This document shows, one piece after another, positions 9,782 to 19,300 of a stretch of DNA of 64,000 nt (position 1 is the stretch's first letter; every line of letters begins with the position of its first letter). The notes beneath the pieces are model-generated. The model ran no database searches and had not been told where the DNA came from. It saw only the letters and a program-made list of their open reading frames with translations. Position numbers and translations under genes: made by a program. Where the stretch lies: positions 62,578 through 126,577 of the forward strand of contig NZ_LWHQ01000010.1 in the NCBI RefSeq assembly GCF_001653715.1, read 5' to 3'. This stretch comes from Methylobacterium platani. GTDB taxonomy: Bacteria > Pseudomonadota > Alphaproteobacteria > Rhizobiales > Beijerinckiaceae.

Positions 9782-11257
9782 ATGAGCCTCGTCAAGCGCG
9801 CCGTCCTGCTGGTCTCCGGCGAGCGCTACCTCGTCCTGACGATCACCCTGTGCCAGACCGCCCTGGTCTCGCGCCTGCTCACCCCCGAGCAGATCGGCCT
9901 GTCGATGCTCGGCATCGCGCTGGTGCAGGTCGTCGACGGCCTGCGCGACTTCGGCACCACCAACTACATCATCCACGAGCCGACGACGTCGCAGCAGAGC
10001 GCCCGCACCGCCTTCACGGTGCTCCTCGCCCTGTCGCTCTTCTTCGCGGTGGCGCTGTTCGCCTCGGCCGGCCTGTGGGCGCGCCTCTACGGCCAGCCGC
10101 TGCTCGAATCCTACCTGCGGGTGCTCTCCCTCAGCTTCCTGCTGGTGCCGTTCTCCGGCCCCCTGATGGCGCTGATGCGGCGGGACTTCCAGTTCGCCGC
10201 CCTGATGTGGGTCAATGTCGGCACCTGTCTGGCCTACGCCGTGGTCCTCGTCGTCCTGGCGCTCCTCGGCTTCGGGGCGATGAGCTTCGCCTGGGCGACG
10301 GTGGCGAGCGCGGCCGCCACCGTCGCCCTGAGCCTCGCCGGCCGGCCGGAGCCGGGGGTCTACCGCCCGTGCCTCCAGGGCTGGCGCACGGCGCTCGCCA
10401 TCGGCGGCTTCTCCAGCGTGACGACGCTCCTCAACCGCGCCTACGACCTCCTGCCGGTCTTCCTCCTCGGCCGCTTCGGCGGCCCCGACCTCGTCGGCCT
10501 CTACGGCCGGGCGCAGGTGGTGAGCCAGCTCCCCGACAAGATGATCCTCGGCAGCCTCGGCGCGGTGATCCTGCCGATGTTCGCCGCCGACCGGCGCGAC
10601 GGGCGGTCGCTGGCGCCGACCTACCTCGCCTCGATCGGCAACATCACGGCGGTGCTCTGGCCGGTGGCCGTGCTGCTCGCGCTCATCGCCCAGCCGGTGG
10701 TGCTGGTGTTGCTCGGCTCGCAGTGGATCGCCAGCGTGCCGATCGTCCAGGTGCTGGCGCTCGCCTCGACGCTGACCTTCCCGGCGATGCTGACCTACCC
10801 GGTGCTGCTGGCGAGCGGCGGCCTGCGCGACACCCTGGTGGCGAGCCTGATCAGCCTGCCCCCGAGCGCCGCCACCATGGTCGCCGCCGCCTTCAACGGG
10901 CCGCTCGGGGTGGCGGCGTCCCAGCTCGTCACCGTCCCGCTCCAGGTCGGGGTCGCCCTCTGGTTCATCCGTCGCCGGGTGCCCTTCAGCCTCGCCGACT
11001 TCGCTGGCGCGCTGCGGATCAGCGCCCTCGTCACGGTCGCCACCGCCCTGCCGCCGCTCGCGGTGATCGCGCTCTCGGGACGCGGCTTCGCCCTCACGAT
11101 CCCGCAGGGCGTGCTCGCCGGGTTCGGCGGCGCCGGCGCCTGGCTTCTCGCCATGCTGGTCCTCGACCATCCGGTCGCCGGGCACGTCCGCGAGACGATC
11201 CGGCCGGTCCTGGCGGTCTTGCGGGCCCGCACCCGGGCGGTGTGGGCGGGACGCTGA
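9782..11257 (+). CDS. Polysaccharide/lipid flippase, Wzx-like (MOP superfamily)
   Basis: This 491-residue multi-spanning protein has about 12-14 hydrophobic segments. The early loop LVSRLLTPEQIGLSMLGIAL and DFGTTNYIIHEPTT, and the central LLPVFLLGRFGGPDLVGLYG, are typical of Wzx/RfbX polysaccharide exporters. ATG 9782 has AGGGA about 9 bases upstream; TTG 9779 is a weaker alternative. It should move undecaprenyl-linked oligosaccharide made by the neighbouring glycosyltransferases across the inner membrane. No polymerase or ligase gene is in the window, so the locus is either partial or supplies a pathway encoded elsewhere. Confidence 0.88.
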   Translation: MSLVKRAVLLVSGERYLVLTITLCQTALVSRLLTPEQIGLSMLGIALVQVVDGLRDFGTTNYIIHEPTTSQQSARTAFTVLLALSLFFAVALFASAGLWARLYGQPLLESYLRVLSLSFLLVPFSGPLMALMRRDFQFAALMWVNVGTCLAYAVVLVVLALLGFGAMSFAWATVASAAATVALSLAGRPEPGVYRPCLQGWRTALAIGGFSSVTTLLNRAYDLLPVFLLGRFGGPDLVGLYGRAQVVSQLPDKMILGSLGAVILPMFAADRRDGRSLAPTYLASIGNITAVLWPVAVLLALIAQPVVLVLLGSQWIASVPIVQVLALASTLTFPAMLTYPVLLASGGLRDTLVASLISLPPSAATMVAAAFNGPLGVAASQLVTVPLQVGVALWFIRRRVPFSLADFAGALRISALVTVATALPPLAVIALSGRGFALTIPQGVLAGFGGAGAWLLAMLVLDHPVAGHVRETIRPVLAVLRARTRAVWAGR

Positions 11258-11344
11258 GAGCGGCCGGTAGCGGTCCTTCGCGCCGTCGAACCGTCACGGA
11301 GCGCCGCTAACCCGGCCTCCGGGACGCGGAAAGGACGGCCATCC

Positions 11345-12067
11345 ATGACCAGGACGGAGATGCTGCGCGAGATCGCCGGACGGATCGACCGCCTGCGCCT
11401 CGGACACCCGGTCAGGATCGCGGTCGACGGGCGCACGGCCTCCGGCAAGACCACCCTGGCCGACGAGCTCGCCGCCCGCCTCGCCGGGCAGGGGCGATCG
11501 GTGATCCGGACCTCCGTCGACGGTTTCCATCGCCCGCGCGCCGTGCGCTACGCACGAGGCCGCCACTCGCCCGAGGGCTACTACCACGACGCCCGCGATC
11601 TCCCGGCGATCGTGGCGCTCCTCCTCGCGCCGCTCGGGCCGGGCGGCGACCGGCGGTTCCGGACCGCATCCTTCGATCTCGAGGCCGATGCGCCGGTGGC
11701 GCAGGAACCGCAGGTAGCGCCCGAGGATGCGATCCTGATCGTCGACGGCACCTTCCTCCAACGCCCCGAGCTGCGCGGCCACTGGGACGCGACGCTGTTC
11801 GTCCGGACCTCGGCCGAGACGGCGGAGGCGCGCGGGCTCGGCCGGGATGCGGACCGCCTGGGCGGCGAAGCGGCGGCGCGGGATCTCTATGCCGCGCGCT
11901 ACCGCCCGGCCTACGCCCTGTACGAGGGCCTGTGCGAGCCCGAGGCATCCAGCGACGCGATCATCGACAACGACGATCTCGCCGCGCCGCGGCTCGTGCT
12001 GCGGCCGGGCGGACGGCTGGTCGACGGCGCGAACGATCTCCCGCCGGCGAGCCTGATCGACTCGTGA
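11345..12067 (+). CDS. P-loop kinase, uridine kinase-like
   Basis: This 240-residue soluble protein has the Walker A motif DGRTASGKTTLADELAARL near residue 30. A substrate-lid segment (SVDGFHRPRAVRYARG, then SPEGYYHDARD) resembles uridine kinase and phosphoribulokinase relatives. AILIVDGTFLQRPELRGHWD is the acidic Walker B-like strand. The family includes nucleoside and pantothenate kinases, so the substrate is uncertain. It stands alone after the flippase with an 87-base gap and its own upstream sequence (GGAAAGGACGGCC before the ATG). A link to sugar nucleotide supply (UMP) would fit the neighbours but is inference. Confidence 0.8.
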   Translation: MTRTEMLREIAGRIDRLRLGHPVRIAVDGRTASGKTTLADELAARLAGQGRSVIRTSVDGFHRPRAVRYARGRHSPEGYYHDARDLPAIVALLLAPLGPGGDRRFRTASFDLEADAPVAQEPQVAPEDAILIVDGTFLQRPELRGHWDATLFVRTSAETAEARGLGRDADRLGGEAAARDLYAARYRPAYALYEGLCEPEASSDAIIDNDDLAAPRLVLRPGGRLVDGANDLPPASLIDS

Positions 12068-12319
12068 CACCGTTATCGAGGGGTTTTCCACCCCGTCTCG
12101 GAGCCTGTTCGGCAGATTTTCGTGTCGATTTAATTCGGTTGATCCGGGATATCCTATCCTGCCGCCTCATCCCGAAGGGTTCGCCGATCTTCGATCGACC
12201 AACTCCTCAGCACGAGGCCGTGAACGGGACCATCGCCTGATCGTGTCAACGAATATTCAAGAGAATTAGGCAAAACCGGAGGGGATCGACCTCTGTGTCG
12301 TCGGAGGCTTTCGTGTCCC

Positions 12320-13801
12320 TCACGGCTCCCGGATGCCCTCGTCCGCCACCTGCATCAGCGGGTACAGGAAATACGCGATCACCCGCCTCTGGCCGACCCG
12401 GACCTCGCCCTGCACCGCCATGCCGGGGATCAGGCCGGCGCCCGGGGGCAGGGCGCGCAGGGAGGTGTCGTCGAGGCCGATGCGGGCGCGGTAGAACAGG
12501 GCGGTGGGCTGGCCCGGCCCGGCATTGCGCCCCTCCGCGTCGGACGGGAAGGCGTCGCGGCTCACCGTGCGGACATGGCCCGCGATCGTGCCGTGCTTCT
12601 GGAACGGGAAGGCATCGAGCTTCACCCGGGCGGGCTGGCCGGCCGCGACGTGGCCGACGTCGCGGGGATGGATCATCACCTCGGCCTCGAGCGGGCTGCC
12701 CGCCGGCACCAGCGTGAACAGCGGCTCGGCCTGCTTGACCACCGAGCCGGCGCCGCGCTGGGCGATGTCGAGGACGATGCCGTCGGCGGGCGCGGTGAGC
12801 GTCACGAGCTGGCGCCGCAAGGTCGCCTTGCGCAATTCCTCCGCCGCCACGGTGCGCTTCTCGCGCGCCTCGGCCAGCGCTTCGAGCACGGTGCGGCCGG
12901 TCTCGTCGAGGAAGGCCTGGCGCTGGGCGGTGGCCTTGGCGAGGTCGTGGCGCGCCTCTACTTGCGCGCCGCGGGTGCGCACCAGCGAGGCCTCGACGTC
13001 GAGGCGGGCGTCGCGGGTCTGGAGCAGGTTGAGCTTCGAGCCGATCTGCTGCTCCAGCAGCGTCGTGCGCATCCCCTCGATCTCGCGCAGGCCCTCGAGA
13101 CGGGCGAGCAGCACGCTCTCCTCGCGGCGGTTGCGGTCGAGGCTCGACTGGGCCCGCGCCAGCTCCTCGTCGAGGCCGCGCAACCGGCTGTCGCGCAGGG
13201 CCCGGCGCTGCTTGGCGAGGCGGGCTTCCAGCGCCTGTTCGGGGCGCTTCAGGTCGAAGGCGGCGTCCCGGTCGGCATCCTCCGCTTCGAGCCGGGTCAC
13301 CAGGGCCTCCGCCGCGGCGAGCCGGGCGGTGAGCTGCTGCACGTCGGCCTCGCTGAAGGTCGGATCGAGCACCGCCAGGGTCTCGCCGGCCTTGACCGAC
13401 TGTCCGACCGCGACGGCGATCGAGCGGATCGCCGCGGTCTCGAGCGGCTGGACGACGATGTTCGGCACCGTGGTGACGAGCCGGCCCCGGGCACTCGCGA
13501 TCTCGTCGATCTCCGACAGGCACGACCATGCCACCCCGGTCGCCAGCAGGGCGGCGACGGCGTAGAGCGTCGCCCGGGCGACGCGGGGCGGCGCCCGCTC
13601 CTCGACCGCGAGCGCGTCGGGCTGGAAGTCCGACACGACCGCCGGGCGGCGCCGGGCCGGCAGCCTCACCACCTCGCCGCGGGGCGGGGCTTGCGCGGGG
13701 CCCGGGTCGGAGGGCGGCACGGAGGCGAGCGGCGGCCGGGCGACCTCGTCGCCGGGGCCGTCCTCGGCGCGGGACGCGCTCTCGGTGTGCGACGCGCTCA
13801 T
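12320..13801 (-). CDS. Type I secretion adaptor, HlyD family (system 1)
   Basis: This 493-residue periplasmic adaptor (membrane fusion protein) has a Pro-rich cytosolic N-tail of about 75 residues and one membrane helix (ATLYAVAALLATGVAWSCLS). A lipoyl half-motif follows (IVVQPLETAAIRSIAVAVGQ). A long coiled coil at about residues 170-320 contains LEARLAKQRRALRDSRLRGL. The second lipoyl and beta-barrel part includes LTAPADGIVLDIAQRGAGSV and the C-terminal VIAYFLYPLMQ. It bridges the inner-membrane exporter to a TolC-like outer-membrane channel. Its ATG (13799-13801) overlaps the exporter stop, so the two are translationally coupled. No TolC homologue lies in the window, so an outer-membrane partner must be encoded elsewhere. 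Confidence 0.93.
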   Translation of the reverse strand: MSASHTESASRAEDGPGDEVARPPLASVPPSDPGPAQAPPRGEVVRLPARRRPAVVSDFQPDALAVEERAPPRVARATLYAVAALLATGVAWSCLSEIDEIASARGRLVTTVPNIVVQPLETAAIRSIAVAVGQSVKAGETLAVLDPTFSEADVQQLTARLAAAEALVTRLEAEDADRDAAFDLKRPEQALEARLAKQRRALRDSRLRGLDEELARAQSSLDRNRREESVLLARLEGLREIEGMRTTLLEQQIGSKLNLLQTRDARLDVEASLVRTRGAQVEARHDLAKATAQRQAFLDETGRTVLEALAEAREKRTVAAEELRKATLRRQLVTLTAPADGIVLDIAQRGAGSVVKQAEPLFTLVPAGSPLEAEVMIHPRDVGHVAAGQPARVKLDAFPFQKHGTIAGHVRTVSRDAFPSDAEGRNAGPGQPTALFYRARIGLDDTSLRALPPGAGLIPGMAVQGEVRVGQRRVIAYFLYPLMQVADEGIREP

Positions 13802-15936
13802 GCGGCCTGCCTCGTCTGCTGGTTCCACAGGTGGCGGTAGGTCGTGCAGGAGGTCAGCAGCTGGTCGTGGCGCCCGGTCGCGACGAGGCGGCCGCCGTCG
13901 ATGACGAGGATCGCGTTGGCGTCGACCAGGGTGGCGAGGCGATGCGAGACGATCAGCACCGTGCGGCCCCGGGCGATGCGGCGCAGGTTGCGCCGGATGA
14001 TCGCCTCGCTGTCGGGATCGAGGGCGCTCGTCGCCTCGTCGAGGATCAGCAGCCGCGGATCGGTGACGAGGGCGCGGGCGATGGCGAGCCGCTGGCGCTG
14101 GCCGCCGGAGAGGTTCGAGGCGTTCTCCTCCAGCATCGTCTCGAAGCCCCGCGGCAGGCGCTCGATGAACTCGTCGGCGCCGGCGGCGCGGGCAGCCTCG
14201 GCGATCTCCTCGAAGCTCGCCGAGGGCTTGGCCGCCGCGATGTTCTCCCGCACCGTGCCGCGGAACAGGAAGCTGTCCTGCAGCACCACGCCGACCTGGC
14301 GGCGCAGGTGCGCGAGGTCGATCTCGCGGATGTCGTGCCCGTCGAGGCGCACCAGGCCCTGCTGGACGGGATAGAGCCGCTGGATCAGCCGGGTGATGGT
14401 GGTCTTGCCCGAGCCGCTGCGGCCCACCACCCCGACGATGCTGCCGGCTTCCAGGGTGAACGACACCGAATCGAGGGCGGGCGGCCGGTCCGGTCCGTAG
14501 GCGAAGCGCACGTCCTCGAAGGTGATCTCGCCGCGCACCGGCGGGCACAGGCCGCGGGACGGCCCCTCGGATTCGGGCGCCCGGTTCATCACCTCGCCGA
14601 GCATCCTCACCGAGAGCGCGACCTCCTGGTACTCGTGCGCCATGGTCAGCATCTGGACCAGCGGGCCCGAGACGCGGCCGGCCAGCATGTTGAAGGCGAC
14701 GAGCGCGCCGACGGTCATCGTGCGGTCGAACACGTCCATCGCGCCGAGCCCGATGATCGCCACCGAGGTGAGCTTCTCGAGCAGCCCCGTGACGGCCTGG
14801 GCGATGGCCGAGATCCGCTCGACGCCGTAGCGCATCTGCACGGCCTGGGCCGAGGCATCCTCCCACTGGCGGCCCTGGATCGGCTCCATCGCCAGGGACT
14901 TGATCGTGCGCATGCCCTGGACCGATTCGACGAGCAGCGCCTGGCGCTCGCCTTCCGCGTCGTAGAGCGCCTGGAGCCGGCGCCGGAACGGCCCGATCAG
15001 GGCCGCGATGGTGAGGGCGACGAGGCCGGTGAAGACCAGCACCACCAGGGTCAGCTTGGCACTGTAAAGCAGCAGCACCGGCACGAAGACGAGGAGCGAG
15101 CAGGCGTCGAGCGCCGTAGTCAGCAGCCGCCCGGTCAGGAATTCCCGCACCCGCGAGGCCTGCTGCATGTGCTTGACCAGGATGCCCGCCGGCACCTGCT
15201 CGAAATGCGCCAGCGGCAGGCCGAGGAGATGCGCGAAGGTCTTCACCGCGACCCGGATGTCGATGCGGTTCGAGGCGTAGAGCAGCAGGTAGCGCCGCAG
15301 GAAGGTGAAGCAGGCCTCGAAGACGAGCGCCAGCACCACGCCGCCGGCGAGCACCGTGAGGGTGGCGTAGGATTCGTGGGTCAGCACCCGGTCGATGACG
15401 AGCTGGGAGAACAGCGGCACCGCGAGGCCGACGGCGTAGAGCGCCAGCGCCGCCACGATCACGTCCGAGAACAGCCGGCGCTGGCGCAGGATCTCGGGGA
15501 TGAACCACAGGAGCCCGAACGGCCGGCGACCGTCCGGCGTGCGGCGGCGGGCCCGCGGGCGCAGCAGCAGCATCTCGCCGCCCCAGGCGGCGCAGAAGGC
15601 CTCCTCGTCGAGCAGGAACGGTTCGAGCCGGGCGGCCTTGGGGTCGAACACGACGAGCCGCGGCGCCGGCCCGTGCCGGTCGGTGCCGGTGACGACGACC
15701 CAGTTGCCGTTCCTGAGATGCGCCAGCGCCGGGAAGGCGCCGCCGAGATCGGTGAGGCTCGCGAAGGACAGGCGGGTGCGGCCGGCCCTGAGGCCGACCT
15801 CCCGGGCCATCCGGGTCAGCCGCGAGGCCGACACCGCCTCGTCCCCCGCCGCGTAGGCGTGGGCGAGGCGCTCCGTATCGAGATCGACGCCGTGGTGGCG
15901 TGCGACGGCGACGAGGCAGTGCAGTCCGGTATCCAC
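13798..15936 (-). CDS. Type I secretion permease/ATPase with degenerate C39-like domain (system 1)
   Basis: This 712-residue HlyB-like exporter runs as follows. Residues 1-125 form a C39-peptidase-like domain in which the catalytic Cys is missing: it starts VDTGLHCLVAVARHHG, with Thr where active peptidases have Cys. It therefore binds rather than cleaves the cargo, as in HlyB. Six membrane helices lie at about 155-430. The ATPase follows at 480-705 with Walker A GRSGSGKTTITRLIQ, signature LSGGQRQRLAIARAL, Walker B LLILDEATSALD and switch His in IVSHRLATL. The start is GTG at 15936. It sits between the 99-residue protein and the adaptor; all are co-oriented with the giant repeat protein, the obvious cargo candidate. 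Confidence 0.93.
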   Translation of the reverse strand: MDTGLHCLVAVARHHGVDLDTERLAHAYAAGDEAVSASRLTRMAREVGLRAGRTRLSFASLTDLGGAFPALAHLRNGNWVVVTGTDRHGPAPRLVVFDPKAARLEPFLLDEEAFCAAWGGEMLLLRPRARRRTPDGRRPFGLLWFIPEILRQRRLFSDVIVAALALYAVGLAVPLFSQLVIDRVLTHESYATLTVLAGGVVLALVFEACFTFLRRYLLLYASNRIDIRVAVKTFAHLLGLPLAHFEQVPAGILVKHMQQASRVREFLTGRLLTTALDACSLLVFVPVLLLYSAKLTLVVLVFTGLVALTIAALIGPFRRRLQALYDAEGERQALLVESVQGMRTIKSLAMEPIQGRQWEDASAQAVQMRYGVERISAIAQAVTGLLEKLTSVAIIGLGAMDVFDRTMTVGALVAFNMLAGRVSGPLVQMLTMAHEYQEVALSVRMLGEVMNRAPESEGPSRGLCPPVRGEITFEDVRFAYGPDRPPALDSVSFTLEAGSIVGVVGRSGSGKTTITRLIQRLYPVQQGLVRLDGHDIREIDLAHLRRQVGVVLQDSFLFRGTVRENIAAAKPSASFEEIAEAARAAGADEFIERLPRGFETMLEENASNLSGGQRQRLAIARALVTDPRLLILDEATSALDPDSEAIIRRNLRRIARGRTVLIVSHRLATLVDANAILVIDGGRLVATGRHDQLLTSCTTYRHLWNQQTRQAA

Positions 15937-15960
15937 GGCGGCGCCCGGCTTTCTCGGAGG

Positions 15961-16260
15961 TCAGGAGAAGTTCGGCGAGGTGTTGCGGCCCGGGCGGCCG
16001 CCGGCGAAGGGCACCGGCTCCCGCACCGGCTGGCCGGGGCTGACGATGCCGGATTCGATCAGGCTGGCCTTGACCTGCTGCATCAGGTCGGCGGCGTTGG
16101 CGAAGGCGTCGGCCGGCAGGATCAGGCGCTGGCGCACCACCGGCACCGGGTTGCCGTGGGCGTCGCGCTCGGACGGCGACAGGCTCATCAGGTCGACCCG
16201 CACGATCGAGCCGGTCACGGTGATCTCGCTGATGCCGTCGGTATAGGTTTCGGTGATCAT
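15961..16260 (-). CDS. Small conserved-looking protein of the secretion operon, unknown
   Basis: This 99-residue protein with no signal peptide or membrane segment is not one I recognise. It opens with beta-strand-like text (MITETYTDGISEITVTGSIV, then RVDLMSLSP) and a helix (ADAFANAADLMQQVKASLIE). The Pro/Gly-rich tail ends GRPGRNTSPNFS. GGGGGA lies 8-9 bases before the ATG. It lies 24 bases upstream of the exporter gene and 42 bases downstream of the giant cargo gene. Its fixed place suggests a secretion chaperone, a cargo-associated cytosolic factor or a regulator of export. None of these is shown by the sequence. Confidence 0.75.
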   Translation of the reverse strand: MITETYTDGISEITVTGSIVRVDLMSLSPSERDAHGNPVPVVRQRLILPADAFANAADLMQQVKASLIESGIVSPGQPVREPVPFAGGRPGRNTSPNFS

Positions 16261-16302
16261 CGTGGTTATCCCCCCTTGCGCGATGTCGCGTGACGGTAAG
16301 CT

Positions 16303-19300
16303 TCAGGCCGCCGCCGACGGGTTGAAGACGACGTCGACCCAGTAGTTGGACCGGTTGTAGGACTGGGTCGGGAACAGGCTGGTGCTGCCATAGGCGAAGA
16401 CGCCGTTGCCGCCCGACGAGTCGCTCGCCGGCGCGGTCAGCGATCCGCTCGTCACCGCGTTGGCGAAGCCGTTGGATGTCGTCGAGTAGCGGCCGGCATT
16501 GGTGTGGTAGGACGCCGTGTAGGTCGTGCCGGCGGTGAGGGCGACCGGGCTCGAGAAGGTCGCGGTCTGCCAGCCGCTCGCCGTCTCGTCGGTGAAGGTC
16601 GCGGTCGCCAGGGCCTGGCCGCTGCTCGACCACAGGGTCCCGGTATGGGTGCCGGTATCCAGGGTGCCCTTGTAGAACTTGATCGCGCTGACCGTGCCGG
16701 AGGTCGAGCTCTGGAACTTCACGCCCAGTTCCACCGGGCTGGTGTCGTTGGTGTTGGTCGTCGCCGGCGTGCCGGTCGGGAACAGGCTGACCGGGCCGGA
16801 GCCGGTGGCCGAGACGGTGAGGGCGACGCTGGCCGAGGCGGTGCCGCCGTGCCCGTCGGAGATCGCGTAGGTGAAGTTCGCCGCCCCCGTGAAGCCGGTG
16901 GTCGGCGTGAAGGTGACGGTCGCGTTGGTGGTGTTGAGCGTCGCGGTGCCGCCGGTTCCGCTGGTGACGCCCGTCACGGTGAGCGGGTCGCCGTTCGGAT
17001 CGGTGTCGTTGGCCAGCAGCGTCGAGGTCGAGAAGGTGACGGGAGTGTTGCGCGTCACCGCCGGCCCGGTGTCGTTGTTCGCCGTCGGCGCCTGGTTGGC
17101 GGCGCTGCTGTTGGGATTGAAGACGACGTCGACCCAGTAGTTGGTGTTCTGGAAGGTCTGGGTCGGGAGGGTGCTGGTGGCGCCGTAGGCGTAGACGCCG
17201 TTGCCGGAGGACGGCGCGGTCAGCGGGCCGCTCGTGACCGGGCTGGCAAAGCCGTTGTTGGTCGTCGAGTAGCGGCCGGCATTGGTGTGGTAGGACGCCG
17301 TGTAGGTCGTGCCGGCGGTAAGGGTGACCGGGCTCGAGAAGGTCGCGGTCTGCCAGCCGCTCGCCGTCTCGTTGGCGAAGGTCGCGGTCGCCAGGGCCTG
17401 ACCGGTGCTCGACCACAGGGTCCCGGTATGGGTGCCGGTATCCAGGGTGCCCTTGTAGAACTTGATCGCGCTGACCGTGCCGGCGGTCGAGCTCTGGAAC
17501 TTCACGCCCAGCTCCACCGGGCTGGTGTCGTTGGTGTTGGTCGTCGCCGGCGTGCCGGTCGGGAACAGGCTGACCGGGCCGGTACCGGTGGCCGAGACGG
17601 TGAGGGCGACGCTGGCCGAGGCGGTGCCGCCGCGCCCGTCGGAGATCGCGTAGGTGAAGTTCGCCGCCCCCGTGAAGCCGGTGGTCGGCGTGAAGGTGAC
17701 GGTCGCGTTGGTGGTGTTGAGCGTCGCGGTGCCGCCGGTTCCGCTGGTGACGCCCGTCACGGTGAGCGGGTCGCCGTTCGGGTCGGTGTCGTTGGCCAGC
17801 AGCGTCGAGGTCGAGAAGGTGACGGGAGTGTTCTGCGTCACCGCCGGACCGGTGTCGTTGTTCGCCGTCGGCGCCTGGTTGGTCGTCGTGCCGCCCGGAT
17901 TGAAGACGACGTCGACCCAGTAGTTGGTGTTCTGGAAGGTCTGGGTCGGGAAGGCGCTGGTGGCGCCGTAGGCGTAGACGCCGTTGCCGGAGGACGGCGC
18001 GGTCAGCGGGCCGCTCGTGACCGGGCTGGCAAAGCCGTTGTTGGTCGTCGAGTAGCGGCCGGCATTGGTGTGGTAGGACGCCGTGTAGGTCGTGCCGGCG
18101 GTGAGCGCGACCGGGCTCGAGAAGGTCGCGGTCTGCCAGCCGCTCGCCGTCTCGTTGGCGAAGGTCACGGTGGCGAGCTTCTGGCCGCTGCTCGACCACA
18201 GGGTCCCGGTATGGGTGCCGGTATCCAGGGTGCCCTTGTAGAACTTGATCGCGCTGACCGTGCCGGCGGTCGAGCTCTGGAACTTCACGCCCAGCTCCAC
18301 CGGGCTGGTGTCGTTGGTGTTGGTCGTCGCCGGCGTGCCGATCGGGAACAGGCTGACCGGACCGGTACCGGGCGGCGAGACGGTGAGGGCGACGCTGGCC
18401 GAGGCGGTGCCGCCGCGCCCGTCGGAGATCGCGTAGGTGAAGTTCGCCGCCCCCGTGAAGCCGGTGGTCGGCGTGAAGGTGACGGTCGCGTTGGTGGTGT
18501 TGAGCGTCGCGGTGCCGCCGGTTCCGCTGGTGACGCCCGTCACGGTGAGCGGGTCGCCGTTCGGGTCGGTGTCGTTGGCCAGCAGCGTCGAGGTCGAGAA
18601 GGTGACGGGGGTGTTCTGCGTCACCGCCGGCCCGGTGTCGTTGACCGCCGTCGGCGCCTGGTTGGTCGTCGTGCCCCCGGGATTGAACAGCACGTCGACC
18701 CAGAAATTGCTGTTCTGGAAGGTCTGGGTCGGGAAGGCGCTGGTGCTGCCGTAGACGAAGACGCCGTTATTGGTCGAGGCCGTCAGCGACCCGCTGGTGA
18801 CCGGCGTGGTGAAGTAGCCGACATTGCTCGAATAATGGCCGCGGTCGGTATGGTAGGACGCCGTATAGGTCGTGCCCGGGCTGATCGTCACCGGTGTCGA
18901 GAAGGTGGCGGTCTGCCAGCCGTCGGTGGTCTCGCCGGTGAAGGTCGTGGTCGCCAGCTTCTGGCCGGTGCTCGACCACAGGGTCCCGGTATGGGTCCCC
19001 ATGTCCTGGGAGCCCTTGTAGAAGCGGATGCCGCTGATCGTGCCGGCGGTCGAGCTCTGGAACTGGACGCCGAGCTCGATCGGATCGGTATCGGCGGTGT
19101 TGATCACCTGCGGCTTCGCCGAGCCGGAAAACAGCGTCTGGGCGGTCGGCGCCGTCACCGTGAGGGTCCGTCCGGCCGACGGGCTCTCCAAGTTGACGCT
19201 GTCGTCCGTCGCCCGGGAGCGGATCACGTAGGTGCCGCCGACTTGCGGCGCGAAGGTGTAGCTCCAGTTCTCGTCGCCCGTCGCCGCGCGCCAGGTCACG

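Noticed and set aside
8417..11185. A 922-codon open frame opposite the GT2 and flippase genes
   Set aside because: Arg/Gly/Glu-rich text without motifs; the plus strand carries clear GT2 and Wzx-like proteins in the same interval.
12320..18199. A single open frame of 1959 codons joining the HlyD adaptor to upstream sequence
   Set aside because: Only the last 493 codons encode a recognisable protein. The upstream part overlaps the exporter and giant-protein genes in another frame and is low-complexity shadow.
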